DNA of 46,921 bases from Algicola sp. (GCA_013216025.1 JABSOG010000012.1:1-46921); one strand, 5' to 3'; shown: positions 16,737 through 25,419, counted from the stretch's first letter. The notes: a model not told the origin generated them from the sequence alone. Translations and numbers: made by a program.

Positions 16737-18059
16737 TCAGGGTGTTGACTGGTTTAAAAATGTTGTCTTGTCATCACCTGGGCAGGTGTTAAAAGTTAAG
16801 GTAAATTCAGCACCACCCAGTGTGTTGCTCTGCGAGATGACCAGCTGCGCTTTATGCCATAGTGCGATTCGAGAAACTATCGCCAAACCCATGCCAAAGC
16901 CTTGTTTTTCGGCGATATTATCACCCCGGGTGAAGGGTTTTAGCAATTCATCACGTTTGTCTTGTGCGATGCCCGGGCCGTCATCGGCTATTGTCAGTAT
17001 TACGCCAGACAGGGTCTTGGTGACACTGACGGAAATGGCGGTTGTGGCATATTGGCGGGCATTACCCAACAGGTTGTTGACTAGCATGGTCAGATAGTTG
17101 CCGTCACCGAGTACCATTGCTTTAAGAGCAGTATCATCTGTGCCTTTCCATCTAACGGTTTTGTCGTCGGCATCCACGCAACTGACACAGTCGTTGACCA
17201 AGCTGTTAAGATCAATCGGCTGACGGTCAACTTCAATCATCGCCTGATCGAGCCGGGCGTAGCTGAGCAGAACATTCACCAGATTTTCCATTTCGTCGAT
17301 GTCGCGGCTGATGTGGTTTTGGTATTTTTCTCGGGTTTTGGGGTTCTGCGTTTCTTGCAAGGCTTCTATACCAAAGCGCAAACGGGCCAGCGGGGTGCGT
17401 AAGTCGTGAGAAACGGCATTGCCGAGCAATTTGTTGTCGCTGATCAGTGTTTCGATGCGTTGCGCCATGCGGTTAAATTCGGCTTCAATATCGGCTATAT
17501 AAGAAGTGGCTTTGGTGCTGATGCGTTGGCTCAATTGGCCCTCGCCAAACGCTTTGGCGCTGGTGCGCAATTGTTTTAATCGTGACAGTAAAGGGTAAAG
17601 CCAGCTTAATACAACCAGCAATATTCCAGCATAAAATACTGTGGTGAACGCCAGTTGCGCCGAGGTATCGTCTTGTTTAACCAATGACAACGGCAGTGAC
17701 AGGGTCAGTACTTGTTGATGGGTGGGCAAAATAAAGTGGATTGACAGTTTGTCGTCAGATTCTAGCTCCAATGGTTTGCCCTGCTGAAAATCTTTTTGCA
17801 GCGATTGGGGCAGGGGGAAGGCGGTCAAATCCATCAGGTTTAGTGTCAGCCTATTTTGTGTGGGCCAGTCGGCCACAAATTGTTGGGGTGTTTTTTGTTG
17901 ATCAACGGTTTGCGCCAATGACGAACCCATTTGGCGATAAGCGGCCAACTCGTCAGATTGTGTAGGGGATTGGTATTGGCCAAACAATTCGTCGAGGGTC
18001 CAGCCCAAGCCGAAAATGGCGATAAACACCACCAGTAACAGTGAGAATGTCAGCTTCAC
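16737..18059 (-). CDS. Sensor histidine kinase, RstB/CpxA-like
   Basis: A kinase of about 440 residues. I chose the GTG at 18059 because it overlaps the stop codon of the response regulator (GTGA), a classic coupled start; a longer frame reaches 18098. One membrane helix near the N-terminus (LTFSLLLVVFIAIFGLGW), a periplasmic domain of about 130 residues, and a second helix (FYAGILLVVLSWLYPLL) come first. Then HAMP, the dimerisation/phosphoacceptor helix with H218 in AVSHDLRTPLARL, and an ATPase domain with NNLLGNA, DDGPGI and GFGMGLAI. It should phosphorylate the OmpR-type partner encoded just upstream. The signal is unknown, probably envelope-related given the MipA and DUF3019 genes in the operon. 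Confidence 0.9.
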   Translation of the reverse strand: MKLTFSLLLVVFIAIFGLGWTLDELFGQYQSPTQSDELAAYRQMGSSLAQTVDQQKTPQQFVADWPTQNRLTLNLMDLTAFPLPQSLQKDFQQGKPLELESDDKLSIHFILPTHQQVLTLSLPLSLVKQDDTSAQLAFTTVFYAGILLVVLSWLYPLLSRLKQLRTSAKAFGEGQLSQRISTKATSYIADIEAEFNRMAQRIETLISDNKLLGNAVSHDLRTPLARLRFGIEALQETQNPKTREKYQNHISRDIDEMENLVNVLLSYARLDQAMIEVDRQPIDLNSLVNDCVSCVDADDKTVRWKGTDDTALKAMVLGDGNYLTMLVNNLLGNARQYATTAISVSVTKTLSGVILTIADDGPGIAQDKRDELLKPFTRGDNIAEKQGFGMGLAIVSRIALWHKAQLVISQSNTLGGAEFTLTFNTCPGDDKTTFLNQSTP

Positions 18060-18793
18060 GTCCAGGCATCCTCGACAAACAAATAACCCTTGCCCCACAC
18101 TGTTTTGATGCGATAGGGATTGGAGGCATCATCGCCTAGTTTTTTGCGGATGCGCGAGACAATAATATCCATTGAGCGGTCGAAACCATCGTATTCGATG
18201 CCGCGTATTTCACTGATCAAATCTTTGCGGTTGACCACTTTCCCTGCCTTGGCCAAATACCACAATACATCAAATTCGTTGGACGATATTGGCATGACTT
18301 GGCTGCCTAACGTGGTTTTTCGGGTATTGGCGTCTATCGTTAATTGGCCGAATTTCAGGGTGTTTGTGCTCTGTCGTGTGTTCTGCTGTGAAGTGGCGGT
18401 GGTTGCTGCCCGGCGAAACAAGGCTTTGATGCGAGACAGTAAAACGCGAGGTTTGACCGGTTTGGTAACATAGTCGTCTGCACCGAGTTCGAGCCCTAAC
18501 ACTTCGTCCATTTCTTGGTCGCGGGCGGTCATCATTAAAATTGGCCCATGATAGAAGTGGCGCACGGCTTTGCACACATCAAAACCGTCTTTTACTGGCA
18601 GCATGATGTCGAGCACCACCAAATCGGGCTGGTCTGATTCAATTAGTTCGATGGCGACATCGCCTCGGGTGACCAAGGTAATCAGATATCCCTGCTCGCC
18701 AAGATAGTCACTGAACCACTGCGCTAGCGACTGGTCGTCTTCAACCAACATGATGTGTTTGGCATCGGGCAGCTGTGTCAAAATAATCTCCAT
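18056..18793 (-). CDS. OmpR-family response regulator, RstA-like
   Basis: A 245-residue protein. The receiver domain has the acidic pair in LVEDDQ, the phosphoacceptor D62 in LVVLDIMLP, the Thr in MMTARDQ and the Lys in YVTKPVKP. The C-terminal winged helix reads ISSNEFDVLWYLAKAGKVVNRKDLISEIRG...DRSMDIIVSRIRKKLGDD...IKTVWGKGYLF. It overlaps the DUF3019 gene by 16 bases and the kinase by 4, so the operon is tightly coupled. It probably regulates its own operon, including mipA and DUF3019. Confidence 0.93.
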   Translation of the reverse strand: MEIILTQLPDAKHIMLVEDDQSLAQWFSDYLGEQGYLITLVTRGDVAIELIESDQPDLVVLDIMLPVKDGFDVCKAVRHFYHGPILMMTARDQEMDEVLGLELGADDYVTKPVKPRVLLSRIKALFRRAATTATSQQNTRQSTNTLKFGQLTIDANTRKTTLGSQVMPISSNEFDVLWYLAKAGKVVNRKDLISEIRGIEYDGFDRSMDIIVSRIRKKLGDDASNPYRIKTVWGKGYLFVEDAWT

Positions 18794-19191
18794 CTTGATT
18801 TAGAACGGGTATTGGATTTGTATACCCAGGCAACCACGACTTGGGTTTGAGCCAGTATTTTACCTGAGTCTTGGTGTCTCAGCACAAAATCATTGCTTTT
18901 GGTGCTTTGAAAATCAAAGCTGTATTGACCTTTTGTCGCCGTGTTCCAGCATTTTAGCACCTTGTTGCGCGTTGTATTGACCAAACAATAATTGGCTGCT
19001 TTGGCATATTGCCAGTCAAACGTGACCTCAAGATAACAGGTTTGGCCCTTACGCAAGGCCACGCATTGCTCGGGGGTGACACTCAGCAACGCTGAAACTG
19101 GCGCTGAATGGACGTTTATAGTGGTGAACATCGCTAAAAATGCGAATGACACACTGGTTTTGATGGTTTTTATAGCGTTAAGCATCATCAT
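18778..19191 (-). CDS. DUF3019 secreted protein
   Basis: A 137-residue protein with a signal peptide (about 1-30, ending NVHSA). The mature part fits DUF3019: LLSVTPEQCVALRKGQTCYLEVTFDW, NYCLVNTTRNKVLKCW, and FDFQSTKSNDFVLRHQDSGKILAQTQVVVAWVY. Four cysteines probably form two disulfides. The family usually sits beside an RstAB-like pair and a MipA/OmpV protein, as here. Function unknown; a periplasmic part of the same stress or sensing response is the best guess. Confidence 0.87.
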   Translation of the reverse strand: MMMLNAIKTIKTSVSFAFLAMFTTINVHSAPVSALLSVTPEQCVALRKGQTCYLEVTFDWQYAKAANYCLVNTTRNKVLKCWNTATKGQYSFDFQSTKSNDFVLRHQDSGKILAQTQVVVAWVYKSNTRSKSRWRLF

Positions 19192-19201
19192 ATTCTCACC
19201 C

Positions 19202-20071
19202 TTAAAACACGTAACTGATGCTGGTGCTGAAGGTGGTTGACGTTGATCCGCTGGTGGAATGATACATTGGAGAGTTGAGCTGTTCGTCAGAATAAGACAC
19301 CACGGTTGCCGTTGCCCGATAAACCCAATCTTCGTTAATGGGATAGGTCACGCCTACCTCTGCATTATAGTTAAAACCTGCGCCCGCCTGATAGGCTGTG
19401 AAGGAGCTGCGATCGGCTTCTTCCTGTCTGACACCTTTGTAGTAGTCATTGGTTGTTGAATCTGAATATTGTACGCCCAATAGGCCGTGAAAATTCCAGT
19501 TACGCAGTTGCCAGTTGCGGCCAACCAATGCAGATGCCATGCGACCGTGGTGACGGCGAATATCTTGAGATACCGAGAACTGCAGGATATTGTTGCCAAA
19601 GTAGCCTGATAATCGGCCACCGATCATAAAATCACTGTCTCGGGTAACAAAGTCAATTTCTTGCCCATTATTTTCACCCCCCATAGCCACTCCGATCAAC
19701 TTGAGACCTGGATTTTTACTGCTGCCAATAATATCAAAAGACCAATTGTCATTGGTATAGGCGTTATACCCGATAACAAAAGGGTCGGTGCTTTCGGTGA
19801 ACTTATCGGCAAATCGTTCGAGGAAAAATCCTTTGTAGTTGTAGCTCCAGTTGAAGATGCTGTAGCTGCCGGTCCAGTCGAGCTTGCGTGGGTTGGTCGA
19901 AGGTCCCTCGTGGTTGGTGTAACCCAGACCGATCTCAAAATAGTTCTCGGTGGTATTTTGGCTGTTGCCTCGCAATGCTTGAGAGATACTTTGGGCCTGG
20001 CTGGCCGTTGCAAATGTCAGTGTTAATAGTGTGGCAATGGCCGCAGACAATTTGTTGATGGATAAATTCAT
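19202..20071 (-). CDS. MipA/OmpV-family outer-membrane protein
   Basis: I chose the ATG at 20071 because GGAAG lies 8 bases upstream and a signal peptide begins there (MNLSINKLSAAIATLL, cleavage after SQA); the frame is open further, to 20158. The mature part of about 260 residues is rich in alternating strands with aromatic girdles (YFEIGLGYTNHEG, FEVGVTYPINEDWVYRATATVVSY) and ends in a C-terminal phenylalanine (TSISYVF), as for outer-membrane barrels. MipA/OmpV proteins are linked to murein scaffolding or porin functions. First gene of the operon; its stop is 10 bases before the DUF3019 start. Confidence 0.82.
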   Translation of the reverse strand: MNLSINKLSAAIATLLTLTFATASQAQSISQALRGNSQNTTENYFEIGLGYTNHEGPSTNPRKLDWTGSYSIFNWSYNYKGFFLERFADKFTESTDPFVIGYNAYTNDNWSFDIIGSSKNPGLKLIGVAMGGENNGQEIDFVTRDSDFMIGGRLSGYFGNNILQFSVSQDIRRHHGRMASALVGRNWQLRNWNFHGLLGVQYSDSTTNDYYKGVRQEEADRSSFTAYQAGAGFNYNAEVGVTYPINEDWVYRATATVVSYSDEQLNSPMYHSTSGSTSTTFSTSISYVF

Positions 20072-20193
20072 GTGATGTACTTCCGTTGTGGTTTCATTGT
20101 TGCCATTGTATTCATCGCAGAAAAAGATTGGCGTAACAAGATAAAGCATCTGTAACAAAGTGTAGGAATTGTTCGGTGTGCAAGTTTAGGGTT

Positions 20194-20583
20194 CTAAATA
20201 ACGGTCTCTGATTTTTCAAATGCTGCGGTGGGCGTACCTTGATGGAAGCGGATTTGCCATTGCCCATCATTAATCTGCCAAATTGAACAGCGTTTGGCAT
20301 GACGGCTCAATTGGCCGTCTGGTTCTAACCGGGCCTGTTGATAAATCAGTTGAATGGTATTCTCAGTCAACTGAATAAATTGCACGTTTTGCGACCAAGG
20401 GGAATGCGCTGGTTTGGCTTCGTTTAACAGCGAGTCAATGATGTCTTTTTTGCCGTAAGACGTGCCTGAATAACCAATTTCGATAAAGTCATCGTGGATC
20501 AGTTGCTCAAGATGTTGCTTGTCGTTACGGGTTGCGTATTGTTGGAGCGTCTTTTCCAGCTTTGCTAACTGTTCAAGATCCAT
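20194..20583 (-). CDS. DUF4440 / NTF2-like cytoplasmic protein
   Basis: About 129 residues from the ATG at 20583, which has an AGAGG ribosome site 7 bases upstream; the frame extends to 20616. The chain fits DUF4440: LAKLEKTLQQYATRNDKQHLEQLIHDDFIEIGYSGTSYGKKDIIDSLL, then NTIQLIYQQARLE and a final RHAKRCSIWQINDGQWQIRFHQGTP. It has no signal peptide. These proteins are small cone-fold enzymes or binding proteins with unassigned roles. Confidence 0.8.
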   Translation of the reverse strand: MDLEQLAKLEKTLQQYATRNDKQHLEQLIHDDFIEIGYSGTSYGKKDIIDSLLNEAKPAHSPWSQNVQFIQLTENTIQLIYQQARLEPDGQLSRHAKRCSIWQINDGQWQIRFHQGTPTAAFEKSETVI

Positions 20584-20844
20584 ACTGCTGCCTCTTTGGG
20601 GGGTAAACGCGCCCATAATATCAATATTGGCCAGGTATTCAAATTCATGTTATTTAAAGCAGGGTATTCAGGATAAAGTATGTAAAATAAAGACTTCCTA
20701 TAACCCACCAATTCATTGGCAATATGATGTAATTAAGACCTGCGGCGTAATAAAATGCTCAGTCATGAGTACAAGGAGCTTAAGATATTGGTGAAGTTGT
20801 TGAATACACAAGCCTAATTGCCCCGAGTTTAACCATTGTCATTT

Positions 20845-20853
20845 TGGTATAAT
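20845..20853 (+). promoter_or_regulatory. Extended -10 promoter candidate upstream of PP2C gene
   Basis: TGGTATAAT is a perfect TGn-TATAAT extended -10, about 130 bases before the PP2C start at 20980. A -35 hexamer is poor, as is common with extended -10 promoters. The rest of the 396-base gap between 20584 and 20979 holds no gene I can support. Confidence 0.4.
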
Positions 20854-20979
20854 TGTCGCAATCAAGTGGGTTTGGTCGTTAAATCACAACAACATCTGGC
20901 CCTATTTAGTTAAACGGTCTATAGTAAACACTCTAAAAAACATGACATTGACCAAAGAAACCATGTAAAGGGAATCGAA

Positions 20980-21717
20980 ATGTCGATCCTAGAGAGTAGT
21001 ATCAGCAAGAAATGTGCGAAAATCACCGATATTGGTCGTATCAGGCATCTTAATGAAGACAGCCTGCATTGCGGCGATAACCTGTGGGTTGTGGCTGACG
21101 GCATGGGTGGGCACGCTTGTGGCGATGTGGCCAGCCAGTTGGCTATCAAGGTGATTGTTGACCAGTTTACCAAATCAGCCAATTTGGTTAATGCGATTGA
21201 GTTGGCACACGACAAAGTATTGGAAGCCGGGCAAAAAGGTGAGGGTCAAAAAGGTATGGGGACCACGGTGGTGGCCTTAACTTGTGTTAATGATGAATTT
21301 GAAATTGCCTGGGTAGGCGATAGCAGGGCCTATTTATGGCAGCCAGAACATCAAAAGTTGGCGGCGTTGACAATCGACCATTCTTTGGTAGCGGGCATGG
21401 TACAAAAGGGCATTATCAGCGAAAAGCAGGCTCGTTTGCATCCCCAACGCAATATGATCACCCGTTGTTTGGGCTCAAAACATACGGCCACTTTTGAGGT
21501 CGACAAGTGTCAGGGGTTATGGCAACCAAACCAGCAAATATTGTTGTGCAGTGATGGCCTCAGTGATGAGATTTGTGAAAGCCAAATGGTTGAGTTGTTG
21601 CTTAAGGCAGGTTCAAATTGCGACAAACTCGAACAAATGGTCGATGCCGCCAAAGAAGCCGGTGGTAGGGACAATATTAGTGCGATATTGATTGACTCGC
21701 CAGTGAATACAGCTTAA
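20980..21717 (+). CDS. PP2C-family Ser/Thr protein phosphatase
   Basis: A 245-residue single PP2C (PPM) domain. Metal-binding and active-site blocks are intact: ITDIGRIRHLNEDS, VVADGMGGHACGDVAS, GMGTTVVALT, AWVGDSRAYLW, ITRCLGS, LLCSDGLSDEI and GGRDNISAILI. It should dephosphorylate Ser/Thr phosphoproteins with Mn2+/Mg2+. No Hanks-type kinase gene is adjacent, although PppA/Stp-type phosphatases usually pair with one (for example in type VI secretion or cell-wall control). A good AAGGGAA ribosome site precedes the start. Cytoplasmic. Confidence 0.92.
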   Translation: MSILESSISKKCAKITDIGRIRHLNEDSLHCGDNLWVVADGMGGHACGDVASQLAIKVIVDQFTKSANLVNAIELAHDKVLEAGQKGEGQKGMGTTVVALTCVNDEFEIAWVGDSRAYLWQPEHQKLAALTIDHSLVAGMVQKGIISEKQARLHPQRNMITRCLGSKHTATFEVDKCQGLWQPNQQILLCSDGLSDEICESQMVELLLKAGSNCDKLEQMVDAAKEAGGRDNISAILIDSPVNTA

Positions 21718-21720
21718 AGA

Positions 21721-21846
21721 ATGCCACAGAAAAATACTGAGACTGGCGGCGCTGAACGACTGAATCAGCTGCTCGATACTTCATCACAGAAAAACCGCAA
21801 CGTGTTGTTAGGTTTTTTGGTAGCGCAACTCTATGTGCTGGTCTAA
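21721..21846 (+). pseudogene. Possible 41-residue gene remnant with one hydrophobic segment
   Basis: A short frame starts 3 bases after the PP2C stop, beginning MPQKNTETGGAERLNQLL and ending in NVLLGFLVAQLYVLV, where a stop interrupts what looks like a first membrane helix. It overlaps the last 4 bases of the convergent HDOD gene. The hydrophilic start plus truncated helix resembles the N-terminus of larger membrane proteins such as pentapeptide-repeat proteins, so it may be a decayed fragment. The ribosome site is weak (TAAAGA). It may also be meaningless. Confidence 0.25.
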
Positions 21847-22691
21847 TTCCCCAAGAGCATTTCTGCGACATCATCTTCAATGTCATCAAATTCATCCTTA
21901 CCGATATGAAGACACTCCATTACATCCATACCTATTCGTTCCCATTCTGAGGTGTCTTTAAAGCGGCGCACCCTGTTGACCACATTTTCGGCGATTTTCA
22001 AGGTGGCATACAGCAGTTTAGCCTCTTCATTCTTTTCAAAGTTGAGAAATTGTTCATCATGATGATTCAGAATGATACCGCAGATTTCTTTCGGTAGACC
22101 CCAAGCATTGGCAATGTAATAGCCCATCACGGCATGATTGGTACCATAGTATTTGTTTTCAGCGGCGGTGGGGCTTAACTGAGGGCGGTCTTCAAGTGCA
22201 GCTAACAGGTTGACATAATTCTTGTATTTGATGGCAAAAGCGGGGATTGCACAGTTTTGGAACAGCCCCACGGTATATAGTTTTTCCAGTGGTACCTTGT
22301 CTTTTATGCGGCCACCGATAAACACCATAGTATTGGCAATGTCTGTGGTACTGTCCCAAAATCGCTCTAATGAGATGCAGGATTTTTGGGTGTAGGCTCC
22401 GCGTAGGATAACCCCAACAACCAAAGCCCTAATTATTTCCATACCGAGTAACATTACGGCTTGTTTAATTTCACTGATGGTGCGGCTCATACCGTAAAAA
22501 GGGGCGTTAATGGTTTTAAGTACGACTGATGAGACCCCGATATCAATGGCGACCAAATTGGCCAGAGCCGACATGTCCGGTTCGTCGGCTTGCAGTACCA
22601 GCTCCATTTTTGTCAGTATTTCGGGTTTGCTGGGTATATGGAATCCGTCGAATGCATCGTCTACCAGTTCAAGTTCATCTGGGGAGATCAT
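21843..22691 (-). CDS. HDOD-domain protein
   Basis: A 282-residue protein with one HDOD domain: FHIPSKPEILTKMELVLQADEPDMSALANLVAIDIGVSSVVLKTINAPFYG, ISEIKQAVMLLGMEIIRALVVG, and later VGLFQNCAIPAFAIKYKNY and ENKYYGTNHAVMGYYIANAWGLPKEICGIILNHHDE. HDOD domains are HD-like folds that usually lack phosphodiesterase residues and act as signalling scaffolds, for example in c-di-GMP and stress pathways. No output domain is attached. Convergent with the PP2C gene. Confidence 0.88.
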   Translation of the reverse strand: MISPDELELVDDAFDGFHIPSKPEILTKMELVLQADEPDMSALANLVAIDIGVSSVVLKTINAPFYGMSRTISEIKQAVMLLGMEIIRALVVGVILRGAYTQKSCISLERFWDSTTDIANTMVFIGGRIKDKVPLEKLYTVGLFQNCAIPAFAIKYKNYVNLLAALEDRPQLSPTAAENKYYGTNHAVMGYYIANAWGLPKEICGIILNHHDEQFLNFEKNEEAKLLYATLKIAENVVNRVRRFKDTSEWERIGMDVMECLHIGKDEFDDIEDDVAEMLLGN

Positions 22692-22795
22692 GGATGGTGG
22701 CCTTTCATTTCATGTTTATTATGTTGGTATTTTCCAGTCTAGACCTATTTGCGCCTAATTTGCAAAGGGTTTGTGGTACTTGTTACAAGGTAAGA

Positions 22796-23548
22796 TTAAG
22801 TTTTCGTCAAAAAGTCTACCAACGCCCATTTAAATTGCGGATAGTAGGAGATGTCGCCGTGCCGGGCCTCTTTAATCGTGATTGACTGGACTTGTCCGCT
22901 GGTGAAATGGCTGACTAGATTTTTGGCGTGAGCCGGTGGTACAACTTGGTCAGCTGCGGCGATAAAAACCAGGGTTTTGGCGGTGATCTTGCCGGCTAAT
23001 TGCCACGAGGCGTATTTATCTTTAATTAACATGGATACCGGTAAAAACCAGTAGGTCCCTTGGGCCACGTTGGTGATGCTGTCAAAAGGGGTGACCAAAA
23101 CCAGCCTATGGATGGCGCGGTTGGCAGCCAAATGAGACGCAACGCCGGTGCCGAGGCTTCGACCCATTGCTGAAATGGTTTGGTGTTTGGTTTTTAGTTG
23201 ATCATAAATGTACAGAGCATCGGCAAACAAACTCTGCTCAGTCGGTTCGCCAGTGCTTTGGCCATAACCTCGATAATTAATCAGGTAAACGGAATGATCA
23301 GCCAGTTTGTCGTTGAACAGACGAGTGTTTTTCTCAACTTTCTCGGCATTGCCGCCGAAATAGAGGATGGCATTTTGCTTGCCGGGGTTGAGAACCCAGC
23401 CGTTAAGGGTTTCACCTTGGTGGGTAAAACTAATAGTTTGTTCGTTAACGTCAGTGTTTGGTGGGGTGGGAAAATATAACAGGTTGCGCTGAAAAAAATA
23501 CATTAGCACCAGTATGAGAACGTAACTGACTGCCAATACTTTGATCAT
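22796..23548 (-). CDS. Membrane-anchored alpha/beta hydrolase, YfhR/BEM46-like
   Basis: About 250 residues from the ATG at 23548. The frame is open to 23767, but that extension contains a palindrome (AAAAACCCCATGGGTTTTTT, 23685-23704) and unstructured sequence. A GTG at 23608 with GGGAG 8 bases upstream is another good choice. One N-terminal membrane helix (IKVLAVSYVLILVLMYFF) leads into the hydrolase: RNLLYFPTPPN, ILYFGGNAEKVEKN, LINYRGYGQSTGEP, the nucleophile in AMGRSLGTGVA, DQVVPP (acid) and EARHGDI (His). The catalytic triad is complete. Substrate unknown. Confidence 0.84.
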   Translation of the reverse strand: MIKVLAVSYVLILVLMYFFQRNLLYFPTPPNTDVNEQTISFTHQGETLNGWVLNPGKQNAILYFGGNAEKVEKNTRLFNDKLADHSVYLINYRGYGQSTGEPTEQSLFADALYIYDQLKTKHQTISAMGRSLGTGVASHLAANRAIHRLVLVTPFDSITNVAQGTYWFLPVSMLIKDKYASWQLAGKITAKTLVFIAAADQVVPPAHAKNLVSHFTSGQVQSITIKEARHGDISYYPQFKWALVDFLTKT

Positions 23549-23751
23549 GCTGAGCAACACTGGGGTTAGTTTATTCAAAATAAAACCTTTAAATTTTGGT
23601 GAAAACACAGACAAAACTCCCTTTTTAGAAAGATAACCTCCTTGTTGTGGCGTAGTCATCATGCCATTGATTGTTGGTATTGGCAAAAACCCCATGGGTT
23701 TTTTGCGGATGTAGACTCCGTTCATTTCGTTTTTTATAATCTCACGCTTGC

Positions 23752-23825
23752 GTAGCGTGCATTTCATGCGTGCGACACGATTCGTTTTGTTTCCTGATTT
23801 TACTCTTGCAAGAAATGCACGTTAC
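23752..23825. repeat. Inverted repeat upstream of the hydrolase
   Basis: GTAGCGTGCATTTCATGC at 23752-23769 pairs with GCAAGAAATGCACGTTAC at 23808-23825, with two mismatches and a 38-base loop. The gap 23609-23928 also contains the 20-base palindrome at 23685-23704. Neither has an obvious function; both lie between divergent genes. Confidence 0.6.
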
Positions 23826-23928
23826 AAAAGGAAATTATACTGTGTTAGGGCTTAGTTTAGGCCGTTGCCCCAACCATAAAAGCATCTATAATCAACCGTG
23901 AACGCCGTCGATAATTCAGGAGTAGGGT

Positions 23929-24672
23929 ATGAGCAGAGAAAAGTATAAGTGGAAACTGGCCGAGGGCATTAAGGCGCGGTTGAGTGATTCGAGTTACGGT
24001 CGTCAGCGAGCTATTTTTGATAGTGGCCAGTTGTTGTTGGTGCTGCATGAGCCACCCAAGCATGACGAAAAAAAGCGGGTTGTTACAGTGTTCTTACGCG
24101 AAAGTGATGGCAACTGGTCGCATAATGGTCAAAAAAAGGGCGAAAGTATGTTGCGCCGTTTGCTCGATTCCTATCGTCAAAAACTCGATGAGTTTGAGGC
24201 GTTGTATGATAAGGCAAAAACCGCTGATGAATTGTTTGCTGTGATTGAGGATCTCAATCCTTCAGTCAGGGCAGTTAAGAATCTTGATATGGCCATGCAG
24301 TCTGCTCGTGAGACGGTGCCTGATGACCGTTTGTTGTTAGAAATGCGGGATGAGGCCAGTGATGTTTTTCGCAATTATGAGCTTTTAAGTGAAGAAACCC
24401 GCTTGGCGCTCGATTATCGCATTGCCAAAAATGTTGAGTCGCAAATTAGTGAATCGCGCAAGATGGCCAAAGCGCAACATAAATTGAATCTGATGGCGGC
24501 CATTACTTTTCCGATGATGGCATTTGCTTCGCTGTTTGGCATGAATTTAATCAGCGGCCTGGAAGATATTAAAGGCGGGTTGTTTTGGGTGGTGATGTTC
24601 TTTGGCATCAGTTGTGGTGTTGCGGCATTACGCTGGATACTTAAAGACAACAAGCACAATGATAATGCTTAA
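23929..24672 (+). CDS. Short CorA-like membrane protein with a GMN motif
   Basis: A 247-residue protein. The C-terminal third has the CorA layout: a long amphipathic helix with KNVESQISESRKMAKAQHKLNLMAAITFPMMAFASLFGMNL, a first membrane helix that ends in the GMN signature (residues 204-206), then a second helix (GLFWVVMFFGISCGVAALRWIL) and a short basic tail. GMN is the selectivity motif of CorA Mg2+ channels. The cytoplasmic N-terminal part (about 185 residues) is shorter than usual and begins with a novel-looking block (RQRAIFDSGQLLLVLHEPP...RVVTVFLRESDGNW) followed by a coiled coil. Transport of Mg2+ or another divalent ion is inferred. Confidence 0.72.
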   Translation: MSREKYKWKLAEGIKARLSDSSYGRQRAIFDSGQLLLVLHEPPKHDEKKRVVTVFLRESDGNWSHNGQKKGESMLRRLLDSYRQKLDEFEALYDKAKTADELFAVIEDLNPSVRAVKNLDMAMQSARETVPDDRLLLEMRDEASDVFRNYELLSEETRLALDYRIAKNVESQISESRKMAKAQHKLNLMAAITFPMMAFASLFGMNLISGLEDIKGGLFWVVMFFGISCGVAALRWILKDNKHNDNA

Positions 24673-24677
24673 ACAAA

Positions 24678-24709
24678 AATAGTCGCAGTGGATAACCTCT
24701 GCAACTATT
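24678..24709. terminator. Hairpin between CorA-like gene and fre
   Basis: AATAGTCGCAG at 24678-24688 pairs with CTGCAACTATT at 24699-24709 with one mismatch and a 10-base loop. It lies between two convergent genes, 5 bases after the CorA-like stop. There is no long T-run, so termination is plausible but not proven. Confidence 0.5.
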
Positions 24710-24720
24710 CAATCAGTGGT

Positions 24721-25419
24721 TTAGTCTATATAAGCAAAAGCATCGGCAAACATATGTTCGCGTACGGCACCTTGGGCAATAAAGTCATCTCGCACTATTT
24801 TTACCATGTCAAAATGTCCGGCGATGTAAATGTCGTAGTCTTGTAGGTTGTCGATATCTTCCATCACGGCAAGGTGAACATAGCCTGTTTTGCCCTGCCA
24901 GCCTTCGTCTGGGTGTTCAATGACTGGTACGTAGCTGAATCCCTTGTGGTCTTGTTGCCACTGCTTCATGGCTTTGTCGGCATACATCGATTGCAGGTTT
25001 TTACCACCCCAGTATAACAATACTTGGTGATCGGGTTTATGCTGTTCAAGATGACGAGCGATGGATTGTACGTAAGAGAATCCGGTGCCGCCCGCCAGTA
25101 ATAAAATCGGTCGGTCACTGTCTTGTCTAAGTTGCGCTTCACCCAATCCTACCTCTACCTCCAGCTGTCCTTGTTCTTTGCATAAATCAATAACCTGCTT
25201 TGCATAGCTGTGTCCTTCAGTGGCACCTATGTGCAGTTCCAGGTTTGTTTGGCCTGGTGTTGAGGCGATGGAAAAAGGTCGTTTGTCTTTTTCGCCCATC
25301 ACCACTTGCAGGTATTGACCGGCTTTAAAGTCAAATGACTGAGTGGTGGTCAACTCTAGGTGGTAAACGTGGTCGTTGACTTGCTCCAATTTTTTTACTT
25401 TACAGGTGATGACAGACAT
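24721..25419 (-). CDS. fre: NAD(P)H-flavin reductase Fre
   Basis: A 232-residue protein of the expected length. N-terminal flavin-binding barrel: LELTTTQSFDFKAGQYLQVVMGEKDKRPFSIASTP, in which RPFSIAS binds the isoalloxazine. The C-terminal NAD(P)H domain has ILLLAGGTGFSYVQSIARHLEQ, VLLYWGGKN and the terminal DIYIAGHFDMV...FADAFAYI. Fre reduces free flavins (FMN, riboflavin) with NAD(P)H. In many gammaproteobacteria fre follows ubiD, as here; the reduced FMN may help the UbiX/UbiD prenyl-FMN chemistry. About 170 bases with a repeat separate the two genes. Confidence 0.94.
   Translation of the reverse strand: MSVITCKVKKLEQVNDHVYHLELTTTQSFDFKAGQYLQVVMGEKDKRPFSIASTPGQTNLELHIGATEGHSYAKQVIDLCKEQGQLEVEVGLGEAQLRQDSDRPILLLAGGTGFSYVQSIARHLEQHKPDHQVLLYWGGKNLQSMYADKAMKQWQQDHKGFSYVPVIEHPDEGWQGKTGYVHLAVMEDIDNLQDYDIYIAGHFDMVKIVRDDFIAQGAVREHMFADAFAYID

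Noticed and set aside
23609-23767. N-terminal extension of the alpha/beta hydrolase
   Set aside because: It contains a terminator-like palindrome and no family-like sequence; later starts put a normal membrane helix at the N-terminus.
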